64,000 bases of DNA, from positions 186,001 through 250,000 of the forward strand of contig NZ_JAFFSX010000002.1 in NCBI RefSeq assembly GCF_017948485.1. The letters run 5' to 3'. The position numbers and the translations under genes are program-made. Shown here one piece after another: positions 1 through 9,200 of this stretch; positions within the stretch are counted from its first letter, which is position 1, and every line of letters starts with the position of its first letter. The notes below the pieces were generated by a model that had not been told where the DNA came from, ran no database searches, and worked only from the letters and a program-made list of their open reading frames with translations. Origin of the DNA: Streptomyces sp. GESEQ-35. GTDB taxonomy: Bacteria; Actinomycetota; Actinomycetes; Streptomycetales; Streptomycetaceae.

Positions 1-2
1 GA

Positions 3-275
3 GACGGGGCCGGAGTCGACCCCGCCCGCGCCGTACGGGCCCTCGCCGGCCTCGGACACACCCGGCTGCTGAGCGAGGGCGGCCCGCGGCTGCTCGGTCA
101 GCTGGTGGCCGCCGAGGTGCTCGACGAACTGTGTCTGACCGTGTCCCCGATGCTCACCGTGGGGGACGCGCAGCGGATCGCCGGCGGCCCGTCCGTCGCG
201 GTACCGCGGCGATTCGCACTGGCGTCCCTGCTGGAGGAGGACGGGTTCCTCTTCGGCCGGTACCGGCGGGCTTGA
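3..275 (+). CDS. Pyrimidine/RibD-type reductase, C-terminal fragment
   Basis: The gene enters from the left edge, and only the last 90 codons are visible, ending in TGA at 273-275. The visible part reads LLSEGGPRLLGQLVAAEVLD, then ends in LLEEDGFLFGRYRRA. The SEGGP..L..L motif is typical of the RibD C-terminal / dihydrofolate-reductase-like fold, which reduces pyrimidine intermediates with NADPH in riboflavin-type pathways. In Streptomyces such proteins are usually annotated as pyrimidine reductase family. The true substrate cannot be told from this fragment. It lies upstream of a small conserved gene and murC on the same strand. Confidence 0.75.
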   Translation, partial: DGAGVDPARAVRALAGLGHTRLLSEGGPRLLGQLVAAEVLDELCLTVSPMLTVGDAQRIAGGPSVAVPRRFALASLLEEDGFLFGRYRRA

Positions 276-421
276 GCAGGCCGGTCCGGTGATCGGCGGA
301 ATCTCCCGTTCCGTTTAGCTTCCGCCGGGCACACTAAAACTCGCAGTCCCCGTGCGATCGCGGGGCAGGATGGTTTCCGCAGGGGCCTACGGACGGCCCA
401 CGGAGGAGAAGGACGCCTGTC

Positions 422-895
422 GTGTTCACAAGCGTACTGATGATCGAGAAGGCCCTGACATCCGCCGACGTCGAGTTCGTCACGACCTTGCACGGGGAAG
501 AGCCGGTCTCCTTCCATGTTCTGCTCCAGCCGCGCGGTGACCAGGCCGACCGCCTGCTGCGGGCCATCGACGACATCGCACTCGGCGAGCTCGACGAGGC
601 CGCACGCGAGCGGGAGACCCCGGAGGGCGAGGACGCGGCCGCCCTCGGCGAACGGGCCCTGGAGGTGTCCCTCACGGCCCTGCGCGGCTCCGGCAACGAG
701 GCGGAGGGCCGTCTCGTCGAGGACCACCCGCTGGACTCGCTCAGGGCCACGGTCGAGGAGATCGGGGCCGACGAGGTCATCGTGCTGACCGATCCCCACT
801 ATGTGGAGGAGTTCTTCCACCGGGACTGGGCCTCGCGGGCCCGGCACAAGGTGGGGGTGCCGGTGCTGAAGCTCTTCTCCCACAGCAAGGCATAG
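422..895 (+). CDS. Conserved small actinobacterial protein (UspA-like fold possible)
   Basis: This is a 157-aa soluble protein with a GTG start (VFTSVLMIEKALTSADVEF), preceded by a strong GGAGGAGAAGG ribosome binding site at about 402-412. It has no signal peptide or membrane segment. The C-terminal half (EEIGADEVIVLTDPHYVEEF, then ARHKVGVPVLKLFSH) has the alternating strand/helix look of a nucleotide-binding or universal-stress-like half. Streptomyces homologues are often carried as hypothetical or, misleadingly, as indole-3-glycerol phosphate synthase; no TIM-barrel motifs are present. It ends 44 bp before murC and is probably co-transcribed with it. The function is not known. Confidence 0.8.
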   Translation: MFTSVLMIEKALTSADVEFVTTLHGEEPVSFHVLLQPRGDQADRLLRAIDDIALGELDEAARERETPEGEDAAALGERALEVSLTALRGSGNEAEGRLVEDHPLDSLRATVEEIGADEVIVLTDPHYVEEFFHRDWASRARHKVGVPVLKLFSHSKA

Positions 896-939
896 GCTGA
901 CCCCTCGACACGTGTCGCATCACTTGGGGAGAAACACAC

Positions 940-2325
940 ATGGCACCCGGCCTTCCTACCGCCATGGACCGACCGCACTTCATCGGCATCGGCGGGGCCG
1001 GAATGTCGGGGATCGCGAAGATCCTCGCGCAGCGGGGCGCGAAGGTCGCGGGCAGTGACGCGAAGGAGTCCGCCACCGCCGAGGCGCTGCGCGCGCTGGG
1101 CGTGACCGTGCACATCGGGCATGCCACCGAGCACCTCGCCGACGACGCCAGCTGTGTCGTGGTGTCGTCGGCGATCCGCAAGGACAACCCGGAGCTCGCC
1201 CGCGCGGCCGAGCTGGGCATCCCGGTGGTGCACCGCTCCGACGCCCTCGCCGACCTGATGGGGGGCCTGCGGCCGATCGCGGTCGCGGGCACCCACGGCA
1301 AGACCACGACCACCTCCATGCTGGCCGTGTCGCTGTCCGAGCTGGGCCTGAACCCGTCGTACGCCATCGGCGGCGACCTGGACGCCCCCGGCTCCAACGC
1401 CCTGCACGGCGACGGAGAGATCTTCGTGGCCGAGGCGGACGAAAGCGACCGCAGCTTCCACAAGTACGCGCCCGAGGTCGCGATCGTCCTCAACGTGGAG
1501 CTCGACCACCACGCCAACTACGCGTCGATGGACGAGATCTACGAGTCCTTCGCGACCTTCGCGGGCAAGATCGTGCCCGGCGGCACGCTGGTGATCGCCG
1601 CGGACCAGGAGGGCGCGCGCGAGCTGGCCCGCCGGATCGAGGGCGTCCGCGTGGTGACGTACGGCGAGTCGCCGGACGCGGACGTACGGATCCTGTCGGT
1701 GCGGGCCCAGGGGCTGAAGAGCGAGGTCACGGTCGTCCTGGACGGCGCGGAGATCACCTTCACGGTCTCGGTGCCCGGCCGGCACTACGCGCACAACGCG
1801 GTCGCCGCGCTGGCCGCGGGCGTGGCGCTGGGCGTCCCCGCCGCGGAGCTCGCCCCCGCGCTGGCCGCGTACACCGGAGTCAAGCGCCGCCTCCAGCTGA
1901 AGGGCGAAGCGGCCGGCGTGCAGGTCATCGACTCCTACGCGCACCACCCGACCGAGATGACGGCCGACCTGGAGGCGATGCGGTCGGCGGCCGGCGACGC
2001 CCGGATCCTGGTGGTCTTCCAGCCGCACCTGTTCTCCCGCACCCAGGAGCTGGGCAAGGAGATGGGCCAGTCCCTGGCCCTGGCGGACGCCTCCGTCGTC
2101 CTGGACATCTACCCGGCCCGCGAGGACCCGATCCCGGGTGTGACCAGCGAGGTGATCATCGAGGCGGCGCGGGCGGCGGGCGCGGACGTGACGGCGGTCC
2201 ACGACAAGGCCGAGGCCCCGTCGGTGATCGCGGGAATGGCCAAGGCAGGCGATCTCGTTCTCACCATGGGCGCCGGCGATGTGACAGACCTGGGCCCGCT
2301 GATCCTGGACCGTCTGTCGCAGTGA
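940..2325 (+). CDS. murC: UDP-N-acetylmuramate--L-alanine ligase MurC
   Basis: The 461-aa cytoplasmic ligase adds L-alanine to UDP-MurNAc, the first step of the peptidoglycan stem peptide. The N-terminal Rossmann motif GIGGAGMSGIAKIL lies at about residues 12-25. The ATP P-loop GTHGKTTTTSML follows at about 111-122, then EADESDRSF and the NVELDHHANY metal/substrate segment, and the C-terminal domain includes DSYAHHPTEM. The length is normal for the family (about 460 aa). The ATG at 940 follows a GGGGAGAAA ribosome binding site. It is followed after 13 bp by msrB. A single cell-wall ligase gene away from the dcw cluster is usual for Streptomyces. Confidence 0.97.
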   Translation: MAPGLPTAMDRPHFIGIGGAGMSGIAKILAQRGAKVAGSDAKESATAEALRALGVTVHIGHATEHLADDASCVVVSSAIRKDNPELARAAELGIPVVHRSDALADLMGGLRPIAVAGTHGKTTTTSMLAVSLSELGLNPSYAIGGDLDAPGSNALHGDGEIFVAEADESDRSFHKYAPEVAIVLNVELDHHANYASMDEIYESFATFAGKIVPGGTLVIAADQEGARELARRIEGVRVVTYGESPDADVRILSVRAQGLKSEVTVVLDGAEITFTVSVPGRHYAHNAVAALAAGVALGVPAAELAPALAAYTGVKRRLQLKGEAAGVQVIDSYAHHPTEMTADLEAMRSAAGDARILVVFQPHLFSRTQELGKEMGQSLALADASVVLDIYPAREDPIPGVTSEVIIEAARAAGADVTAVHDKAEAPSVIAGMAKAGDLVLTMGAGDVTDLGPLILDRLSQ

Positions 2326-2338
2326 GGGGCTGACACCC

Positions 2339-2746
2339 ATGTCGTACGACATCGAGAAGCCGGACGAGCAGTGGCGCGCGGAGCTGACCCCGGGTGAGTA
2401 CGCGGTGCTGCGCCAGGCCGCGACCGAGCCCGCGTTCACCGGTGAGTACACCGACACCAAGACCAAGGGCGTCTACTCCTGCCGGGCCTGCGGCGCCGAA
2501 CTCTTCACCTCGGACGCGAAGTTCGAGTCGCACTGCGGCTGGCCGAGTTTCTTCGACGCACGCGACACCGATGCGGTGGAGCTGATCGAGGACCGCTCGC
2601 ACGGGATGGTGCGGACGGAGGTGCGGTGCGCTCGGTGCGGCTCGCATCTCGGTCACCTGTTCGAGGGCGAGGGATATGCGACGCCCACGGATCAGCGCTA
2701 CTGCATCAACAGCATCGCTGTGCGGTTGGCGCCGGACGAGGGCTGA
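2339..2746 (+). CDS. msrB: Peptide-methionine (R)-S-oxide reductase MsrB
   Basis: The 135-aa enzyme reduces the R-epimer of methionine sulfoxide in proteins. Two zinc-binding CxxC pairs are seen (SCRACGAELF and RCARCGSHLGHLF), and the catalytic cysteine lies in RYCINSIAV near the C-terminus. The SelR core is complete (HCGWPSFFD). There is no export signal, so it acts in the cytoplasm. It starts 13 bp after murC, which implies the same transcript, and it is the last housekeeping gene before the lipid-synthase operon. Confidence 0.97.
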   Translation: MSYDIEKPDEQWRAELTPGEYAVLRQAATEPAFTGEYTDTKTKGVYSCRACGAELFTSDAKFESHCGWPSFFDARDTDAVELIEDRSHGMVRTEVRCARCGSHLGHLFEGEGYATPTDQRYCINSIAVRLAPDEG

Positions 2747-3236
2747 GCGGATTTACGAAAGCCACCTGACGCCGCCCGGTGTGTTTCCGCTTGTCGAATT
2801 TCGCGTGAACCATTAGGGACATCTACAGGGGCATGTCCCTAATGTCTTCGCGCTCTCTCTGCACCCTCTCCACCCGGCCTTTTCCGGCCGGGATGAGGTG
2901 GACATGCAAAGTTTACAAAGCGTTGAAGAGCGGTCGACCGTGTTTCGAAAGCATGAGACACGAGTGAATTGGTCAGCGCTTTGTCAGAATCCCGGCGCCG
3001 GGCCCCTGTTTCCGTGCATCCGGCCCGCGTCGCGCCTGATTGGGATTGGCCGGATTTTTCGGCTCTTGGGGGCGTCCGTCGGCGCTGGCCGAATGTCATA
3101 CAGCGGTCTGCCGAAAGCCTGGGCCTTGTTGACCGGCCGGTAATTTCTGGTGTTGGCTGCCGCATGGTTTAGGCCAGCGTCTCCAACGGAATTCCTGCCC
3201 CCCACCGTGCGGTCTCACCGATTATTCGGGAGCGTC
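2747..3236. promoter_or_regulatory. 490-bp gene-free leader of the lipid-synthase operon
   Basis: There is no credible gene here: codon bias is absent and GC is visibly lower than in flanking genes, with patches such as AAAGTTTACAAAGCG near 2908. Besides the inverted repeat at 2811-2844, I see no clear -35/-10 pair. The size and composition suit the promoter and 5' leader of the co-directional operon that begins at 3237. An in-frame extension of the synthase to 3150 is possible, but it has no ribosome binding site or family support. Confidence 0.5.
2811..2844. promoter_or_regulatory. Perfect 12-bp inverted repeat downstream of msrB
   Basis: The arms CATTAGGGACAT (2811-2822) and ATGTCCCTAATG (2833-2844) are exact reverse complements around a 10-bp spacer. 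The element is far more AT-rich than its surroundings and is followed by a pyrimidine-rich stretch. It may be the msrB terminator or an operator for the lipid operon starting at 3237. Symmetry alone does not decide between them. Confidence 0.6.
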
Positions 3237-6200
3237 ATGACGTCTGCTGTGCACGCCGAGGACATGATCATTGGAGTCACCCCGTTCGGTGAACCCGACG
3301 CCCGTCTGGCCGCGGCGGTCAGCCGTGCCGGAGGGCTCGGGATCTTGGACCTGGGTGCCGGCGACCGAAGAACAAGGGCAGCGCTGGCGCGAATACGACG
3401 CCTCGGGCCCGGACCGTACGGGGTGCGGGTCGGAGCGCGCTGCCGGATCCGGCCCGAAGAGCTCCCCGACGGCGGTCCCGGCACGGTGGTCCTCTCCGTG
3501 GACGCGGCCTGGCGGATCGACGAACTCCCCGCCGGAATCCGGGTGTTGGCCGAGGTCACCAGTCTGGAGCAGGCCCGCGAGGCGGTGCACGCCGGGGCGC
3601 ACGGGCTGATCGCCCGCGGCTCCGAAAGCGGCGGCCGGATCGGGGAGTTGAGCACGTTCGTGCTGCTCCAGCAGCTGCTGTCCGATGTCGGCCTGCCCGT
3701 GTGGGCCTGCGGCGGCATCGGCCCCCGTACCGCCGCCGCCGCCGTCGCGGGCGGCGCCGCCGGAGTCGTACTCGACAGTCAACTGGCCCTGCTGGCCGAG
3801 TCGGAGCTGCCCGAGGCGGCCGCCGCCGCGCTGCGGTCGATGGACGGCTCCGAAACGGTCGTGGCCGGCGGTCACCGTGTGCTGCGGCGCCGGGGGCCGG
3901 ATGCGCCGTCGGTGCCGGACGACGCCTCGGTGGTGGAGCTGCTCGGTGCGCAGGATCTGCGCAGGCAGGTGCTGCCGGTGGGGCAGGACGGCTTCCTGGC
4001 GGCACGGTTCGCCGAACGGTGGGGTGACGCGGGGCGGGTGGTGCGTGCGCTCACCGAAGCCGTACGAGAAGCGGTGCGCGACGACGTGGCCGCGCGGGCG
4101 CTGCGGGACGGGTCCCCGATGAGCCGGGCCCTCGGCACCCGGAGGCCGGTCGCGCAGGGTCCGATGACCCGGGTCAGCGACCGGGCGCGGTTCGCGGCGG
4201 CCGTGGCCGGGGACGGCGCCCTGCCGTTCATCGCACTCGCCCTCGCGAACGGGGAGCAGACCCGGGCCGTGCTGGCGGAGACCAGGGACGCCGTGGCCGG
4301 GCGGCCCTGGGGCGTCGGCGTGCTCGGCTTCGCGCCGGAGGAGACGCGGAACGCCCAGCTGGACGTCGTACGAGAGCTGCGGCCGACACACGCGATCATC
4401 GCGGGCGGGCGGCCCTCCCAGGCCGAGGCGCTGGAGCGGGAGGGGATCAGCACCTTCCTGCACGTGCCCTCGCCGGGGCTGCTGAGGCAGTTCCTCCAGG
4501 CCGGGGCGCGCCGGTTCGTGTTCGAGGGTTCGGAGTGCGGCGGCCATGTCGGGCCACGGGCGAGTTTTCCGCTGTGGGAGGCCCAACTCGCTGTCATCGA
4601 GGACCACTTGGGGGACGCGGAGGACGGCGCGGGCATCGAGGTGTTCTTCGCGGGCGGCGTCCATGACGAGCGGTCGGCGGCGATGGTCGCCGCGCTCGCC
4701 GCGCCGCTGACCGCGCGCGGCGCCGCCGTCGGCGTCCTCATGGGTACCGCCTACCTGTTCACCGAGGAGGCCGTGGACTGCGGGGCGATCCAGCCCCTCT
4801 TCCAGCGCCAGGTCGTCGCCGCGACCGGCACCGCCCTGCTGGAGACCGCGCCCGGCCATGCCACCCGCTGCGTGCCGAGCCCCTTCAGTGACGACTACCG
4901 GGAGCGCGAGGCCCAGCTGCGTGCCGAAGGCGTGCCGGACCGGGGGATCTGGGAGGCACTGGAGCGGCTGAACGTCGGGCGGCTGCGGATCGCCAGCAAG
5001 GGCGTCGACCGGGACACCTCCGGTGAGTTGGCGGCCGTGGACGAGGAACGGCAGCTCGCCCAGGGGATGTTCATGGCCGGGGAGGTCGCGGTGCTGCGCT
5101 CGGCCACCACCTCGATCGACGCGCTGCACCGGTCGGTGGCCGAAGGGGCTGCCGACTTCCTCGACGAACGCGCGCGAGAGTTGCGTGCAGTTTTCGGCGG
5201 CGGCGTCGAGGAACCCTCCGCCCCCGCGCCCCTCGACATCGCTGTCGTCGGTATGGCCTGTATGTTCCCCGAGGCCCCCGACCTCGCCGCCTTCTGGGCG
5301 AACGTCCTGGGCGGGCACGATGCGGTCACGGAGGTCCCGGCCGAGCGCTGGGACCCCGCCGTGCACTACGACTCCGACGGTGGGGGCGCCACCACGTCCA
5401 AGTGGGGCGGCTTCCTGCCCCGCATCCCCTTCGATCCGCTCCGCTACGGCATTCCGCCCACGTCCCTCGGCAACATCGAGCCCGTGCAGCTGCTGGCCCT
5501 GGAGGCCGCCCGGCGTGCGCTGGAGGACGCCGGATACGGCGAGCGGGGGCGGGCGTTCGACCGGGCGCGCACCTCCGTCGTGTTCGGCGCGGAGGCGGGC
5601 AGCGACCTGTCCAACGCGACCACGCTGAGGGCCGTACTGCCGTCGTACTACGGCACGATCCCCGACGGCGTCGAGCAGCAACTCCCGAGGCTCACCGAGG
5701 ACTCCTTCCCCGGCATGCTGGCCAACGTCATCTCCGGCCGGATCGCCAACCGGCTCGACCTCGGCGGCGCCAACTTCACCGTCGACGCGGCGTGTGCGTC
5801 CTCGCTGGCCGCTGTCGACGTCGCGTGCAAGGAACTCGTCGGCGGGACGAGCGACGTGGTGCTGTGCGGCGGCGCGGATCTGCACAACGGCATCAACGAC
5901 TATGTGCTCTTCTCCTCCGTGCACGCCCTGTCCCCGACGGGCCGGTCCCGGGCCTTCGACAGCTCGGCGGACGGTATCGCGCTCGGTGAGGGCGTCGCGT
6001 GCGTGGTGCTGAAGCGGCTGGCGGACGCCGAACGGGACGGGGACCGGATCTACGGCGTCATCAAGGGAGTGGGGAGTTCCAGCGACGGGCGGTCGCTGGG
6101 GCTCACGGCGCCGCGCCCCGAAGGCCAGCGCGCCGCCCTTGAGCGGGCCTACCGCAACGCCGGGGTCTCGCCCGCCGACGTGGGTCTGGTCGAGGCGCAC

Positions 6201-9200
6201 GGCACCGGCACCGTCGTCGGCGACCGTACCGAACTCACCATCCTCAGCGAGGTGTTCAGCGAGGCCGGGGCCGAGGCGGGCGGGTGTGCGCTCGGGTCGG
6301 TCAAGTCGCAGATCGGGCACACGAAATGCGCCGCGGGACTCGCGGGGCTGATCAAGACCGTGCTGGCGCTGCACCACGGCGTCAAGCCGCCGACGCTGCA
6401 TGTGGAGCGGCCCAACTCCGGGTGGCGGGAGGGCGACAGCCCGTTCGTGTTCCACGCCCGAGCCCGCCCTTGGGCGGCTCCGGCCGAGGAACGCCTCGCC
6501 GGGCTGAGCGCGTTCGGGTTCGGCGGCACCAACTTCCATGCGGTGCTGGAGGCTTACGGCGATGCCGTGCCGTCGGCGCAGGGGCTCGACGCGTGGCCCG
6601 CGGAGCTGTTCGTGTTCCGCGGGAAGGATGCGGCGACGGCTCGGCGGGCCATCGAGGAGGTACTCAAGGCCGCCGAGTCTGCCGGGACGGACGGCGGGTG
6701 GCCCTGGCGGCTGCGGGACCTGGCGCTGAGCGCGTCTCGCCGGGCCGACGCCGGGCACGATCCGGTGCGGGTCGCCGTCGTCGCGACGGACGTGGCCGGA
6801 CTGGCCGGGCAGCTGCGGCGGGCGCTGGCGGGAGAGCACGATCCGGCCGCCGGGATTCATCTGGCCGGTCCGGGCTCGGCGGACGAGGCCGACGGGGGCT
6901 TGCTGGGCAATGCCGATTCGGGCTCGGAGGGTGATGCCAACGCAGCCTCGGGGGCCAGGGCCGTCCAAGGCGCCGGCGCTCAGGCCGGTCAAGGTCCTGG
7001 GGGCCGGGCCAATCAAGGTTCCGGCGCTTACGTCGGCCAAGGTCCCGGGGGGCAGGTCGATCAAGGTTCCGGCGGTCACGCTGGCCAAGGTCCCGGGGGT
7101 CAGGTCGATCAAGATTCCGGCGGTCAGGTTGACCAAGGTTCCGGCGGTCAGACCGGTCAAGGTCCCGGGCGTCACGCCGGCCAAGGTTCCGGCGGTCACG
7201 CTGGCCAAGTTCCCGGGGGTCAGGTCGTCCAAGGCGCCGCCGTTCAAGCCGACGAAACCCCCAAGGGGCAAGCCCACCCAAGCCCCAAGGGCCAAGCCCA
7301 CCCAACCCCCAACGGCGAGGCCGGCCCGGTGTTCCCGGGGAAAGTCGCCTTCCTCTTCCCCGGGCAGGGCAGCCAGCGGCCCGGCATGCTCGCCGACGTC
7401 TTCATCGCCTTTCCCGAACTCCAGCACTACCTCGAACTCGGCGGCGGACACGCCGACTTGCTGTATCCGCCCACTGCCTTCGACGACACCGAGCGAGAGC
7501 GTCAGCAGGCCCGGCTCACCGACACCCGGGTCGCGCAGCCCGCTCTCGGCATCGTCGGCCTCGCCGCCCACGACCTGCTCACCATGGCCGGGATACGGCC
7601 CGACATGGCCGCCGGACACAGCTACGGCGAGCTGGTCGCCCTGTGTGCGGCCGGGGCCTTCGACCCGGAGACGCTGCTGACGCTGAGCGCCGAGCGGGCG
7701 GAAGCGATCCTCGGGGCGGCCGGCGCGGATCCCGGGACGATGGCCGCGGTGGCGGCCGGTGCCGAGGACATCGAGCGGGTGCTCGACGCATCGGCCGGGG
7801 TCGTCGTCGCCAACCACAACTCACCCGGCCAGACGGTGATTTCGGGACCCACGGCGGCGGTCGAGGAGGCCGTACGACAGCTGCGCGCGGCCGGTGTCGG
7901 CGCCAAGCGCATCCCCGTGGCCTGCGCCTTCCACAGCCCGCTGGTGGCGGGCGCCGGTGAGCGGTTCGCCGGGGTTCTGGCCCAACAGACCGTGCGCGCA
8001 CCCGAGTTCCCGGTGTGGTCCAACCGCACCGGCCGCCCGTACGCCGACGACGCAGACGCCGTACGGACCGAACTGGCCGCCCAGATCGGCGCACCCGTCG
8101 CCTTCGTCGCGGAGATCGAGGCGATGTACGAGGCCGGAGCGCGGGTCTTCGTCGAGGCGGGCCCGGGGTCCGTGCTCACCCGGCTGGTCGGGCAGATCCT
8201 CGGCGACCGTCCGCACCGCACCGTCGCCTGCGAGCCGCGCGCGGGCAGTGGACTGCGCGGCTGGCTCGACGCACTGGCCCAACTGGCCGTCGCGGGGCTG
8301 CCGGTACGCACCGCATGGCTGCTACGAGGCCGGGACGCCGTCGACGCCGTCCGGACCCCCGCGCCGAAGCGGCCCGGCTGGACGGTCGACGGCCAGCTGG
8401 TCCGCACCGCCGCCGGAGAACTCCTCCCCGGTGCCCTCGCGCCGGCCCGACGAGTCGTGGAGACGACTGTGACGACCAACCACACGAACGGCACCCCGGC
8501 CCACTCGGACAAGGACGCGCTGATCTCCGAGTTCCTGCGCACCAGCCGGGAGATGGTGGCGGCCCAGCGGGACGTACTGCTGACGTACTTCGGCGGAGCG
8601 GCGGCCGCGGGGCAGTGGGTGCCGGCACAGCAGCCCGCTGTCCAGCTTCCCGTTCAACTTCCGGTGGAACAACCGGCCTTGCAGCCCGCCACTCCGGAAC
8701 CCGTAGCACCCGTAGCACCCGTAGCGCCTCAAGGGCCCGAAGAGGTCGACGTCCTCTCCGTCGTGCTCGAGATCATCAGCGAGCGCACCGGATACCCCAT
8801 GGACATGATCGAGCCCGACCTCGACCTTGAGGCGGACCTCAGCATCGACTCCATCAAGCGCGCCGAGATCGCCGGTGAACTGGCCAAGCGCCTGGGCGCC
8901 GGGGGCGGCACCGACCTCGCCGCGCTCGACGACGCCGAGTTGGAGGAGCTGGCGAAGGCGCGCACGGCGGCGTCGGTCACCGACTGGCTCGCGGGGCGGC
9001 TCGCCCCGAGGCAGGCCGAGGTCGAGGAAGTCGTGGAACCCGCCCCGGTGACCGGTGAGGCCCCGAAGCGGCTCGTGCTCCGGCCCGTCCTCCTGGAGTC
9101 GGCCGCCGCGGAACCGTCCGCCGTCCTGGCCGGGCAGCGCTTCGTGCTGCTCGGCGACGACGAGGGCGGCGCCGCGGCCCGGGAGGTCACGGCCCGGCTG

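Noticed and set aside
3222..7817. Very long open frame (1531 codons) on the minus strand opposite the first synthase
   Set aside because: Very high GC3 leaves antisense frames open. The translation is Gly/Arg/His-rich without domains, while the plus strand encodes complete catalytic domains.
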